Program-made: the position numbers and the translations under genes
Part shown: in pieces, positions 13,257 to 25,981 of the stretch
Layout of the letters: every line of letters starts with the position of its first letter
How positions within the stretch are numbered: the stretch's first letter is position 1
From: Metridium senile
Lineage: Eukaryota; Cnidaria; Anthozoa; Actiniaria; Metridiidae
DNA length: 64,000 nt
Assembly: GCA_949775045.1 (NCBI GenBank)
Contig: OX459096.1
Span: forward strand, 40,582,158-40,646,157
Direction of reading: 5' to 3'
The notes under the pieces: generated by a model
Databases searched by the model: none
Seen by the model: the letters and a program-made list of their open reading frames with translations, nothing else
What the model was told of the DNA's origin: nothing

Positions 13257-16200
13257 ATGTCCAAGACTTACAAGTTTGTAAAAGGGCATATTAATCCAGA
13301 ATCATCTAATACCAATGCTCAAAACTGTGAAATAGACTGGTCATTGTGTGTAATTTGCCAAGAACAAACAAACGAAACGCTTCGTTCAGCAACTTTAAGC
13401 TCAAATGCATCTTCTGTTGGAGCAGGATATAAGAGCCTTGCAGAGAATCTACAAAATTTTTACAAAATTGGTGCCTTACCAAAGTCATTAAAGGTAATAA
13501 TCATAATATAATAATAAATGTTTTTTTTTATTCAAAAACAAAGGCAATTGAATTAAAAAGATTGATGTACAAAATTGAAAAGGCATCTATTTATCTATAG
13601 GTATCAAGATTACTGGATGAAAGTCAAGATATAGAACCAATATTACGAAATAATGAAGGGAAGTGGCATGACTCTTGCCGACTGAGATATAATAAAACTA
13701 AACTGAACCGTGCATTAAAGAGAAATGCAACTGAGCCCACTGAACAGGAAACTCCTGCAAAATTTACTCGTAAAAGCAAGCAGACAGTACCTTCTAACCT
13801 TAATGTATGTTACTTTTGTGAACTGGAAGCTAATGAAAAAGGGTCTTTGTTACACAACATCTCAACATTAGAGATTGATACCCGTGTTAGACAGTGTGCC
13901 TACGAACTTCAAGACCAGCGACTTCTAGCAAAACTAAGCGGCGGAGATCTTATTGCTCAAGAAGCAAAATACCACCTTTCATGTCTTGTGTCTTTGTACA
14001 ACAGAGCACGCAATGTCTTCAAAGAAGACAGAGATGAAGAAGATTTGAGTACTGTAAATCATGGACTTGCATTTGCAGGACTTGTTTCCTATATTGAAGA
14101 AAGTCGCCTCGATGAAGACATAGCACCAGTGTTCAAGTTATCAGACCTTCTCAGTTTGTACCAAACACGATTAGAGCAGCTTGGAACAGAAACTGCGGCA
14201 CGCATTCATTCTACTAGATTAAAAGAAAGGATACTGAGTTATTTCCCTGACATGCAAGCTGTCAAACAAGGTCGAGAAGTTCTTCTTGTATTTAATGACG
14301 ACGTTGGAAATGTCTTAGCAAAAGCATGCAAATATGACGCTGATAACGACGCTGTCTATCTTGCAAGAGCTGCAGCCATTGTCCGACGGGAAATGTTTAA
14401 ATTTAGGTAGTGATAATAATGATGATAATTATATCATGTTTATAGGTACTCAAAATGAAAATGCTCTATCACCACAAATCAATGTCAATTGTCTCAGTTG
14501 TTCTAACACTTTATTACTTAACATGCTAGGTATTGTTTCAGTGGCTCTTTTGACAATGGGTGCCAAGAGAATTCCGTTCCTCCATCACTCTTGGCATTGG
14601 TTTCGATGGTATTAAATGGGCCAAACATAAAAGCACATACAGATGGTGATGCACCAAAGCCCCTACAGTCAGCTCTGACGATTTCGCAATTATTAATGTA
14701 CAATAGTTGCGTAAGACGAAGGAATAAGAGTAAAGAGAAGACAGCAACCAGTACTTCAAGTAATGTCAAACACAGCCAGGAACGCGAAACTCCTTTACCC
14801 TTATACCTTGGATTAATGGTTCACACAAAGACACGCAAGCGCGAGCTTGTAGACACTCTGTTTAATCTCGGACTGAGTATTTCTTATGATAGGGTACTCG
14901 AAATATCCACTGATCTTGGCAATGAAGTCTGCCGCTTTTATGAATCAGAAAAGGCTGTATGCCCGCCAAATCTCAGAGGAAAATTATTTACAACTGCCGC
15001 AGTGGATAATATAGACCACAATCCTACCTCGACAAGCTCCCACGACTCGTTCCACGGCACTGGGATTTCACTGTTCCAACATGCAGACAAGACCTCTCCT
15101 GGGATTCTACGTAGTATTCCAGCACCTTCAGAATCAAGCTCTAAAGATAAAAAGATTGGTAACCTTCCCGAATCCTACACGATGGTAAAACCCGTGGCAC
15201 TACCAAGCCGAAATGATCCTAAAGTACCTAAGCTAGATGGCCCTAACAAATCTGATTGTCAACTTATCACTCAAGCTCTGCAACAGGAATACAGGTATGT
15301 TATCAATCTAGATAAATGACCAGTACTGGTAAAATTGAAAATGAGGCAGTGTGCTCTGTTGATATAACCCGATTTTAAGGCAAATTTTCGGTTTTGTTCG
15401 CTTAAAAAAATATTGGAAATGTGCACGCGCGTGCTCTGTTGCGCTATTGATAACGCTTCTCAACCAATCAGAGCGAGCGTACTATCGACAAAATATTATA
15501 ATATGAAATGATGCTAAAAGTGAAGTGGTCATACCAACAGGTGGTTGGAAGATGTAAAACCAATGATGTCTAGAGACACCTTAGAAGGCGAGGAGAAAGT
15601 TTCCTGGGCGGCACATCATGCCAGCTCTCAGCCAATAGATGAAAGTGATAAACGAGCTATTTCTTCCCTACTCCCACTCTTTTACGACGAAGCGAAATCA
15701 GTAGCCATGATCCGCCATTCCATTGATGTGGTCAAAGCAGCATTGGCAGTTGTGAATCCTGAGCAAGTGCCGGTTGTCGCCTTTGACCAGCCACTATATG
15801 CAATAGCCAAAACCATCCAGTGGCATTGGCCATCTAGTCATGGAGAAGACCAATTAGTTGTTATGTTTGGTGGGCTTCACATTGAGATGGCTGCGCTAAA
15901 GATGCTTGGTGATCTTTTAGAAGGAAGTGGTTGGACAGGTGCACTGGTAAAAGCAGATGTTGCCTCCCCTGGTAGAGCTGACTCTTTCCTAAAAGCGTCT
16001 CATGTAACACGTACTAGACGTGCTCATCAGGTTAGTTTGGATTGAGAGAGGGACAGCGAAACAGAGAGAAAGAGGGAGAGATTAAAAGTGAATGAATTAT
16101 TAGTTGTAAAATCAAATATACATGTGAAATTACTGAATAGTTATCTAGGTTGTAATGTGAAAATATTAAATGATATCAACATTATCTTACATAACAGGTT

Positions 16201-18686
16201 ACGTCTAGCAGTCTCTACATACTACTTCACAAAGCATACACAGATTACACTGTGACAAATGAAGAAGAGACCACCTTGTCCTTAGATGAATGGTGCCAGA
16301 GGCAAGCCAAAGCATTTCCACAATTTCAATTTTGGTGGATCATTCTCCAGTTACAGCTGTACGTTCTGATATTCGTTCGATCAATCAGAGAAGCCAATTT
16401 CTTGCTGTACATTGATGCCCTTTCAAAATTAGTACCATGGTTCTTCTCTTTGGATCATATTAATTACGCCAGATGGATACCAGTCCACTTAAGAGATATG
16501 GTGAACCTACACAGAAATCATCCGCATATCTTTAATGAGTTTATCAAGGGAAATTTCACAGTGAAGAAGACCTTCAATAGATTTTCCGCCCTATCAATTG
16601 ATCAAGCCCATGAGCAAAATAATGCCTGTGTAAAAGGAGATGGCGGAGCTGTAGGACTGACAGAAAACCCAACTGCCTTAAGACGGTGGATGGTTTGTGG
16701 TCCAGAAATTGCCCGAGTTATTTCAGGTAATATATGCACATATAAATTAGATGTGGGGTTTCTTTAGTATGATATTGTGCTTTTTTAGCCTTAAACCACC
16801 GCATTTCTCTAGCTTGCTCTCGGTAATATCTAATGACTATTCTGAGGGCATTAAAATAATATACTTCTGTATTTGTATTAATTATAGAGTTTGAAGTTGC
16901 CACTTACACTAGACAGAAAAAAATCACAGATATACGTCATCACGAAGAATCAAAGCATGTGCAAATCGCATTTCATCGTGACGTGAAGTCCCTTACCGGT
17001 GTCATAGAAGACATGGGAAACCCATTCACCGAAGAAAGTGGCGATCTTCTTGCACTAGACAGTCGAGATATTGCTAATTCAGCTGTAGTCAACACAGTGC
17101 GTCAAATTGAACGTATCGGAAAGGAACAGTACAACGCCTATGTCAGTGAACGGCTTGTAGCCAGAACAACGCCTATTTCAGAGCCAATCAAGAAAAATAG
17201 TCTTCCCCTCTTCAGGACACCAGCAGTGACAAAGAAATCAAAAGCTCAAGAAAAAGTATATTCCCTGAGAAATGACTGTTCATTATTTTCAAGGTTGTAC
17301 GTAGCCTGCCAGATCCGTGATGGTAATTTAGATGAGTTTTTTAAGCACGAAAACCAGGCCCACCCACCATCATTATCTCAATCGGATGGCACAATAAGGT
17401 CTGGTACAAAGTCTGATCTTGTACACTGCTTGGAGCGACTAATACCACAAAATGAAAATGTAATGGCTAATCCTGAGGTGCAAGTTACCATCCTTGATGG
17501 GGCGGCAATTGTAAACATGCTGAAGCCTGGACCTGCAAGAACCTTTCAAGAATATGCAACACGTGTCTTTTTGCCATTCCTAGAAGTTCAAATAAGAAAC
17601 GCCGACCGAATAGATATAGTGTGGGATGTATATCTACCAGGAAGCCTTAAAGCGGAGACAAGATCCAAAAGAGGAAAGGGGATCAGAAGACGCGTTGAGC
17701 CATCAAGTGCTATTCCTGGAAAGTGGAATGAGTTTCTACGAATTGAAGAGAATAAGAAAGAGCTGTTTGCCTTCTTAGCGCAGCAAGCAATATCTATTAA
17801 CACCGAGAAAGAAGTAATAACCACAGTAGAAAGTAAAGTTATATGTAATCATGAGAGAGATGAATCTTTTCTTTCCCCGTGCACTCAGGAGGAAGCAGAT
17901 ACGCGAATGATGCTGCACTTGAAAGATGCTGTGATGCATGGATATACTAAAGCAAAGATTCGAACAGTTGATACTGATGTCGTTGTACTTGCAATTACAT
18001 CTGCTTCTCAACTTGAACTCACTGAGCTATGGGTTGCCTATGGTACAGGAAAAACCTTCCGGTACATACCAGCACATAATCTTGCACAAATACTTGGTCC
18101 TGATAGAAGTAAAGCTCTTCCCGTATTCCACGCAATCACTGGTTGTGATACGGTCTCCTCCTTTGCTGGCAAAGGAAAGAAGACAGCATTCGATACATGG
18201 AACAATTTTCATGAAGTAACAGCTGCCTTTTGTGCATTAGCCTCAGCACCATCAACCGTAGAAGGCTGGGTGGCACCATTGGAGCGATTTGTCATCTTGC
18301 TATATGATCGTACTAGCAGCCATACCTGTATCAACCAAGCACGAAAACAGCTTTTCTGTCAAAAAGCTAGAAGCATAGATTGTCTTCCGCCAACTCGTGC
18401 AGTACTGGTTCAGCACATTAAACGAGCCACATACCAAGCTGGACATTGCTGGTCCCAGATGCACACCGCAGTCCCTGTGCTTCCTTCACCACAAGATTGG
18501 GGGTGGATTAAAAAAGAAGATGGATGGGCTACCTGCTGGACAGACCTTCCAGCAGCCACGCAAGTATGCCGTGAACTGCTACGCTGTGGGTGTAAAAAAG
18601 GATGCAGTGGACGTTGTAAGTGTGCAAAAGCCGAATTGCCATGTACAGCCCTCTGTAAGTGTGATGGGCAATGCTCACAGGAATAA
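13257..18686 (+). CDS. Zn-binding / PIN-FEN-like nuclease / CXC protein, six exons
   Basis: Exons 13257-13493, 13601-14406, 14542-15294, 15541-16030, 16198-16726 and 16888-18686 all have GT-AG borders. They sum to 4614 nt, an intact 1537-residue frame. The N-terminus has Cys/His pairs (CVIC near 31 with WHDSC near 101; CYFC near 149 with a later YHLSC), consistent with two metal sites. A PIN/FEN-like nuclease domain follows near 1138-1365, with its acidic residues in order: ILDGAA (D1142), IVWDVY (D1185), EEADTRM (E1274, D1276), VDTDV (D1300, D1302) and GCDTVSSFAGKGKKTAF (D1359). The last 33 residues are a Cys-rich CXC module of tesmin/TSO1 type. I recall this architecture as a multi-copy uncharacterised family in cnidarians and fish. 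The surrounding long TIRs suggest it is the element's own protein, perhaps acting in excision or integration. No DDE/RNase H transposase motif was recognised. Nuclease activity is inferred from motifs only. Confidence 0.85.
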
Positions 18687-18805
18687 ATCAAATATCAAGG
18701 TACTTACTGTAAAAAAAAGTCTTGAATTACGGCTAGTATGCAGAACATGCGTGACAGTTTCCTTCATTTTATCAATAATGTATAAGTGAAATTTTAAAAA
18801 TTACA

Positions 18806-19115
18806 CAGGAAGCCCAAACTGAGTTTAGTAATTTTCGAAAAAACTCCTATAAATTATTTAAATGACACGATTCTGTGATGGTCCTACAATCAAGAGTGTT
18901 TGTTATCATAATACCTAACTTTGTGCCAAATTTCATGTTTTTATCGAGCTTTTAAAGTGAAATATCAAAATTACACAGGAAGCCCAAGCCATGGGTTTCG
19001 TGATTTTCCAAAAATTCCCATAATTTCTTTAAATGAAAAAGTCTGGGATGGCCCTACCCTCAAAAGTGTTTGTGTTGGTAAGACCTAACTTTGTACCAAA
19101 TTTTATGCTTTTATC
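18806..19115. repeat. Duplicated subterminal unit right of nuclease gene
   Basis: Two direct copies of a roughly 160-bp unit (about 18806-18973 and 18974-19115), each starting with acacaggaagcccaa and each carrying a tcatgyttttatc-like block. One inverted copy lies on the left side at about 12820-12972. Such repeats are often transposase binding sites (inference). Confidence 0.7.
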
Positions 19116-19359
19116 AAAAAACGCACAATCTTTGCACATATCTGCTGGACTAATAGGATCGCGGGCGCGCACGTCCGTACAACGGCGTACGTCCGTGCCC
19201 ATCGCGATACTGATTGGCTGTTACATTTTGGCGGGAAAGTGATGCGAATAGCAGAGCCCGATCGAAAGCAGGTTGTTCTTTTATTGACAAAAAAAGTCAA
19301 ACAAACAACAACAAAATACAATATTTAAAATATCAACTGAGAAAGATGAACATCGAAGA

Positions 19360-19600
19360 AAACAAAGAAGAAAATAAACTTGGGCCGGATACAAAAATGA
19401 AGAAATTTAACAGTAGAAAAGAAAACGACTGAAAGGCCAAGAAAACGTGTCTGTAGCTTCTTGGATGAATAAAGACTTAGTACCAAAGAAGAAAATAAAC
19501 TTGAAGGAGACTAAAATGAGGAAATTTAACTAAAGAAAAGGAAAATAATGAAAGGCCAAGAACACGTGTCTGTGGATACAACTTCGTAGAAGAATGAAGA
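19360..19600. repeat. Tandem duplication, about 121-bp period
   Basis: The block aagaagaaaataaacttg recurs at about 19364 and 19485. The following sequence (aatttaac, aaaggccaagaa, acgtgtctgt) repeats with the same spacing, giving two diverged direct copies. The rest of 19160-21070 is AT-rich with no supported gene. Confidence 0.7.
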
Positions 19601-21195
19601 CTACAGCAACGTAAAAGATTTGAAATAGAAGCGACTTTATTCGTTATGAAAACTATCTTCAAAATGCTTCCTTCAGCACAGTTTTTTTTATGGATTTTCA
19701 AGCTTGGCAGTTTAACTATGACCCATGTTTAATTCATCAAAACTGATTCAAGTACATACATGTATTCGTCAAAATCTTAGGAAAATAATCACCGATAAAG
19801 TATTAAAGTTCAACGAATTATTTTTTTCAAGTCAGTTTTTTTGAGAGAAAAATTGTTTGATAACGAGCGTGAAAAAAAACACCTAAAACTTGAAATAAAT
19901 AAGCTTCTAAAAAGGAAAAATCCTTTCTTTATTATATATATAAAAAAAGGAGGGTTTTTTCCTACCTTTAGATTTACTTTTATTTCGTTGCCTTTGGTCG
20001 ATTCAAAAAGGGATTTATTCATTACGTACTTTTTACAAACTCATAAACGGTAAACATTAAAGATTAATTAAAATACAAATATAATTCAAAATTGGTCGAA
20101 TAACTTTTGTTTATTTAGCAATATTGACTATTTTATGGTTACTAAACGAGCCTGTTTTTTTTACAGAACAAAATGATGTTTTACACAAACTTTTTCATAA
20201 TAAAATACCTTGTTTTAAGATCCTTTTCTTTTCAAATCGATCCTGTGTTGGTTGATACTTGAGGTCTTTAATTCCACTTCAAAAACACTTTCAGGTCGTT
20301 TTTGTGTTTTGTTTGAATTTTGAAGATTTGCCATAACTACTTTTTCAATAGTAAATCTAATGCGATGAAAAGGTTTTTTTTTATATAGAAATGTTCTAGA
20401 AATCCGTTTTTTTCAATTCAATACATAGTTACCATCCTATTAAGTACTTGTTCAAGTAACGTTTTTGTCAATATGAAGCTCAAAATCTTGATTTTTCTCA
20501 GCGTTTTGTCTTGTGTTTGAATCGAATTTGAAGGTGCCTTGGCGTTCGCAAACACGCCAATATGTACGCGTGTCGTGACACAAAGTCACGCTGTCACGAA
20601 TTTTTGTGTGATTTGAACTCAAAAAGTAAAATCTAAAAATTAATATCTTTCAAAAACGCGTGAATACCCCTAATTATTTTGTTTCTCTAGAAAAGTTATA
20701 TCGATAGCGAAGTTTTTTTCTAGGCTCATATTTTAAAAACAAAAATGGTTTGGTTTGGATTTTTAGTCAATAATTCATCATGCACATAAAATACCTTTTT
20801 CATAATTTCAGCATAAAATTATTGAAAAATATAGTACTTTGTATGCGAGATAAATAAGGTTTTTGAATTTTTATCGAAAATATATATAGATCGCAGAGTA
20901 AATAAAATATGTAAATAAAATTAAAAGTCCGCCTTCCACCTATATCTATGATTTTGTAGTTGTCTTTTGCGGTTACATAACTAAAATAATTACAGTTTAG
21001 ATTGGGCATGGCCCATGCACAAAAACTATTTACATGCACATATTGATGTTGAAAGAACAATTTAAACTGCATGGGAGCTCCGCTATTAGGTATTACCTAA
21101 TTTGTATATTACAATGTGAATAAGGCACCGTTAAGTTTCTAGTTGACAACATTGAAGTTGTATAGACATTTTGAACGTGCCATTCCCAGATACAC

Positions 21196-22636
21196 CACAG
21201 GAAGCCCAATCTCATAGATCGAGGCGCTTTATAAGGCTTTATATGTAGAATTATTCTCAAATCTATAACTCGTCGTCAAATAAAGGAAATAAACTCTAAC
21301 CTTCGTGGATTGTTTCTTGTGTCTTTCTTGCTATCTGGTAGCGATTTCAGGCTGTTTGGGTAATTTTTAGCTATGTTCTCCCCCTACTACTAAGTACATG
21401 GCAAGGAAGGAGACCTTGGGTCAGCCAACGGACCGAATTGCTCTCGAAAATCGTGTAATTCTCAGACTAAATCGCATTCCCTTGCCTTGATACTCCGTAA
21501 CACGAAAGCCAGATAGTTACCCTTCACGATTATCAAAAAATGTCCCATAAAAGTTATCCCCTCGAGGAATAAATCCGGCAAGAATTTCAAATTACCAGCC
21601 ATTTTGAATGGCTTCGATGCGCGGCAGGGATTTCTTGTGCAGCTCGACGAGCGTGACAGCGCGGACGGCCTGGCCTCTAGTCAAATCTCTCCCAGCTACC
21701 CCTCCCCTTACTCTACGAAATCCAAGACTCAGTCACCCCGGGGAGGGAGACATTGGTAAGTATCCTGTGTCATTCGCCGACCAATGACATTGCAGGAAGC
21801 CACGTGAAATTCGACCAAGGTGAGATATTGACACATCTTGATTCAAACTCAAAACAATCTCAAATTAAATGCTTATAAACATTATAATTTCAATAAATAC
21901 CTTGCCATATCTTGTTTCTTGCTGTTGCTACATATTAATTTTGCAGAAAGCGTTTCTAATTACACTAAAAGACGAAAGAAGTTTCTTGTTTACGATGTAC
22001 GCGCGGGTTTTTCACCTGGTCGAATTTCACGTGGCTTTCTGCAATGTCATTGGTCGGCGAATGACAAAGGATACTTACCAATGTCTCCCTCCCCGGGGTG
22101 ACTGAGTCTTGGATTTCGTAGAGTAAGGGGAGGGGTAGCTGGGAGAGATTTGACTAGAGGCCAGGCCGTCCGCGCTGTCACGCTCGTCGAGCTGCACAAG
22201 AAATCCCTGCCGCGCATCGAAGCCATTCAAAATGGCTGGTAATTTGAAATTCTTGCCGGATTTATTCCTCGAGGGGATAACTTTTATGGGATTTTTTTTG
22301 ATAATCGTGAAGGGTAACTATCTGGCTTTCGTGTTACGGAGTATCAAGGCAAGGGAATGCGATTTAGTCTGAGAATTACACGATTTTCGAGAGCAATTCG
22401 GTCCGTTGGCTGACCCAAGGTCTCCTTCCTTGCCATGTACTTAGTAGTAGGGGGAGAACATAGCTAAAAATTACCCAAACAGCCTGAAATCGCTACCAGA
22501 TAGCAAGAAAGACACAAGAAACAATCCACGAAGGTTAGAGTTTATTTCCTTTATTTGACGACGAGTTATAGATTTGAGAATAATTCTACATATAAAGCCT
22601 TATAAAGCGCCTCGATCTATGAGATTGGGCTTCCTG
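21196..22636. mobile_element. Large foldback element, about 625-bp arms
   Basis: The left arm 21196 to about 21820 is repeated inverted at about 22013-22636 around a spacer of about 190 bp. Both ends carry CACAGGAAGCCCAATC and its complement. The ends use the same CACAGGAAGCCC motif found in the subterminal repeats beside the nuclease gene, suggesting the foldback could be mobilised by that system (inference). Open frames inside are palindrome shadows. Confidence 0.85.
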
Positions 22637-22765
22637 TGATAGAACTGAGCTCGATGTGACCCCACCTTTTCTAGCCAGATTTGAAGAACCCTCTAAAGGA
22701 TTAAAACAACTCACATAGTTATTTGAAGAAGACATTACTTTTTAATTAATAGGCCCCGTCCTTAA

Positions 22766-23877
22766 TACGAGCAGAGACTCCTGCATCTTCGGATCTACCG
22801 TTATATATACGTTCGCATGGCCGCGCTTGCGAAACGCATTTGGGATATAATGAATAAACCAATCAAGCAATACTGTGACGTGAAAATACTGAAACTTAAG
22901 CTAAAAGAAGTAATTCAGTTTAAGGTTAAAACAAACTTCTGGAACATAATCAATAAACTTTTTACCATGCTTTGAGAATACCTGATGTTCTGCCAGCCTG
23001 ATTAGAACAGTGAGCTGAACATAAAGACTAAATATACTAATTAGAAATCTACGAACTATGACAATTCTCGGAACTGACCGTCGAAGAAGATCTATCAAAT
23101 CGTTTTATCTTTCATATTATCTTTTCCGTCGTTTTTGCAAAGCCCAAATAATAGTCTACTTATGCGCAGTAACGCTGCTTTTCACGTTTTTAATAATGTA
23201 TAGTTATTAGTTGCAGAATTCAATTCCAAAATGAGAATTTATCAGTATGCTAATTCATGCTGCTGCGCTTCTCGGAACTGACCACAAGATCAAGATCTAG
23301 CAAAACGTTTCACATGTTTTCAACGTACTTGTGTTCAGGGGTTAATATAGATCTAAAGCAAGTGGGGCGGTCTTCATGAGAGTAGCGCGTCTGTGATATA
23401 TATGTAAACGCGGTACAGTAGCCTAGGAGAGGATTCGAAAATAAGCAGCTTCAAAAACCCATCAATGTTTAGTCTGGATTCGCTGCCCCTGCTGACGAGC
23501 CTCTGCGTGACAGACTTGCTTTCGCTATACACATGTTTACAATGCAGTGACGTTAAAATAGTTACATACCCATGCCTAATTGATCTGAGGTAGCCATGAC
23601 TGAACTTGGTCGCTGTTCAACGTCGTGTACCGAAACACAATGCAGAAAGTGGGGCGGAGTTCTAAATTTGTACTAGTAACCTTTCCGAGAAAGTTTGTCA
23701 CCCGTGAAGTGAAACGCCTACAAGCGTGATTATGGGTAACCTATATATAGTTTATTAGATCGAACGCAGGGATTTCACTGCATGTCACTTTGACATGCAC
23801 ACTTCGGTCAATATGTTATTTCGAAATGATCGTTTTGACTTATTATAGACAAGAAGGGTTCGACGAATGCTCACTTA
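22766..23877. other. Gene-free stretch
   Basis: After the right border of the composite element I see no gene, repeat structure or RNA I can support in this stretch. Confidence 0.5.
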
Positions 23878-24146
23878 GGGACTGGTCATAAAGTATAGGG
23901 GGGGGGGGGTGTGTGTCTGGGGGGGGGGGGGGGGGGGGTGGCGGAAAACTCAGAATTCCCAATCAATGACTTTTATTGGCCCACCCTTTAGTACAAGTAG
24001 CCCACCCCTATACAATGCACAACAATTACCCCCGAGTACCCCCAGAGTATTTGCTTAATTTTTCATGACCCAACTCTACATTCATGCCCAACGTTTTTTC
24101 CCGGCCCACCCACCCCTTCACCCGGCCATACTTTATGACCAGTCCC
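23878..24146. mobile_element. Small MITE with 19-bp TIRs and TTA duplication
   Basis: GGGACTGGTCATAAAGTAT at 23878 has its perfect inverse ending at 24146, and TTA flanks both ends (23875-23877 and 24147-24149). Inside are long G runs (23899-23938) and C-rich blocks that would fold together. There is no coding capacity. Confidence 0.8.
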
Positions 24147-24316
24147 TTAGTATCTGAGCTGATCCATATAATACTTTGCGCCACTAGCTAAGCTTGTGTG
24201 TTTTTCATGTGTAATAACCTTTCTCTCTCTTTCTGTATATAAAAAATGCCAATGACGGGCATGGTGAATGATAATAACCTTTTTCCTCAGTACAGTTATA
24301 TTGGGTAGGTGTCAAA

Positions 24317-24571
24317 AATCGTTGTCGCACCCGAAGCTACAGTCCACACTCTGAAGCTTGCAAAGGATATTGGTTGTATGAACATAGCATGTTATTTATT
24401 TCACGTTTTTAAAGAAATATTTTTTCATCATCCACTACTGCAACAATTTGTTATGGTCATATAACAAAAACAAATACAACAACCATAAATAAATCAATAA
24501 CAAGAGAAGAAATACCAACATCCTTTGCAGGCTTCAGAGTGCGGATTGTAGCTTTGATTGCGACAACGATT
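24317..24571. mobile_element. Palindromic MITE, about 60-bp arms
   Basis: AATCGTTGTCGCA, AGCTACA, CACTCTGAAGC and TGCAAAGGAT appear in order from 24317 and again in reverse complement ending at 24571. The arms are diverged, with an AT-rich centre. Confidence 0.75.
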
Positions 24572-25267
24572 CAGTGAAATAGCTAGTATATACTATAAAA
24601 CATTGAAATAAGATATACAACAGCGCATGTGTTTATGTACTGTGAAATAAACTGACACACTTGAAGCTGAAGAGCAAGAGAGAACTCGTAAAAAACATAA
24701 GGCACAGCCATAATCTTATAATTAGCCACCGTAGCTATCCAATCAGAGCGCGCATAGCATCTCAAATTTTGTTTAAAAAAAGGAAATAACTGAAAATATG
24801 AATGTGAATGTTTCAAGAATATATCAAATAATACTATTCGCTCATGATGACATGAATACAAGATGATAGTTTCAGAATATCTAGACTTTTCTTTACAAGC
24901 ACTATGGTTCGATGTAATAGTCTTTTTTTTTTTTACCTTAATTGGAACTAAATTGTACGCGACATTCATTTCAAACAAAATGCATATGAAAATACACCTC
25001 TCCCTACGTTGATCAAATACATGCAAACGATTTCCCCTCCGAATTCCGAAGAAATTGTGCTTTTTACTAGTATATGAACAAGGATGTGCTCCCCTTTTAT
25101 TTTCGTCCCCAATCCCCGCACGCCTAGTTTTATAAAATGCTCGTTTTCCTCCTGGAACAGCGCTATCCATAGGATAGATCCCTATCCAACGGATAAAACC
25201 TATAATTAAATTGTATACATTGGATAACTCTTATCTAGTAGATAACTTTATCCAGTCTTCGTATAAC

Positions 25268-25449
25268 TGTCGCGCGACAAGAGCGGCGATTTCAATGACG
25301 TTTTTATCGCAGTTTTGTCGCCGAATTACGCTCGAATTTAGGAGACAGGAAATCGCAGCAAGTTGCACTAAATTTCGAGCATGTTCAAAGTTGCGTTGAC
25401 AAATCTGCGATAAAATCGCCATTGAAATCGCAGCTCTTGTCACGCGACA
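25268..25449. mobile_element. Palindromic MITE upstream of WDR43
   Basis: TGTCGCGCGACAAGAG at 25268 is mirrored by the inverse of TGTCGCGTGACAAGAG ending at 25449. The arms are about 60 bp and include GCGATTTCAATG. It lies about 530 bp upstream of the WDR43 start codon, so it could overlap promoter sequence, but no regulatory site is visible. Confidence 0.75.
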
Positions 25450-25689
25450 AATTTGCTAGTTTTAGCGGGCCTATAGAGGTTGTCCTAGATTTCCTCCGAA
25501 TGCGCAGTGAATCCGGAGGGAGATGTTGGGACTGCTCGCCGTCTAATGAAAATACTCCAATCAAATTTCATTTACTGGTCATGGGCATTTACATTTACTT
25601 AGTACGCATTTACATTTACTTTGTACGAAACGTCAGTAAAAAATAGCAGTTATCTTACATGCATGGGAATAGCCTGCGTAGCAAGCGTT

Positions 25690-25875
25690 TATTTTTTATT
25701 TATTTTTTTCTTTCTTTCTTTCTTTCTTTCTTTCTTTCCTTCCTATTTTTTTCTTTCTTCCTCTATTTACTTATTTTTTTATTTCCTTATTGATTGAAGT
25801 TATTGATTTATTCATTCATTTATTCATTCATTCATTCATTCATTCATTTGTTCATTATTATTTATTTTATTTCAG
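25690..25875. repeat. Simple repeats (TTTC, then ATTC/TTCA)
   Basis: A pyrimidine-rich ctttctttc run followed by attcattcattc repeats, lying just upstream of WDR43 exon 1. Confidence 0.9.
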
Positions 25876-25981
25876 AAAAAACCGGTAAAAACTGGTTTCA
25901 ACGTTAACCGAGCCTAATCGCGCAGAGGCCTGAGAACGAGCATCTCGATACCAGGTTCTAGAATCCCACGTGCAATGGAAC

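Larger units (their letters stand above)
12785..19152. mobile_element. Element with about 185-bp TIRs carrying the PIN/CXC gene
   Basis: TAGTCCAGCAGATATGTGC begins at 12785 and its inverse ends at 19152. The similarity continues inward for about 185 bp on each side (to about 12972 and about 18974), including gagggtagggccatcccaga and gggcttcctgtg. On the right a second copy of the inner 160-bp unit lies next to the first (about 18806-18973). The long gene 13257-18686 sits exactly between these repeats. Possible flanking ATA on both sides could be a short target duplication, but this is weak. I infer an autonomous DNA transposon, or a capture of this gene family by one. Confidence 0.65.
12700..21088. 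mobile_element. Possible element bounded by TAATAGCGGAGCTCC repeats
   Basis: TAATAGCGGAGCTCC begins at 12700 and its inverse ends at 21088. The left flank reads TTAA at 12699-12702 and the right TTAG, so a decayed TTAA duplication is possible. The homology does not extend past about 15 bp. It would enclose the long-TIR element with the nuclease gene and another roughly 2 kb of AT-rich DNA (19160-21070) in which I see no gene apart from a short tandem duplication. Confidence 0.4.
9962..22761. mobile_element. 12.8-kb composite TTAA element with nested insertions
   Basis: The left border is TTAA (9958-9961) followed by GGACGGGGCCTACTAAT. The right border is the inverse of GGACGGGGCCTATTAAT followed by TTAA at 22762-22765, a 16/17 match. 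Between them lie a 648-bp TTAA element, a TIR element with a long gene, and a foldback, so the present size reflects nesting. The parts that seem to belong to the outer element (about 9962-12032 and 21090-21195) hold no recognisable transposase, so it was probably non-autonomous or is decayed. That these two ends belong to one insertion is inferred from TIR and TTAA agreement. Confidence 0.6.
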
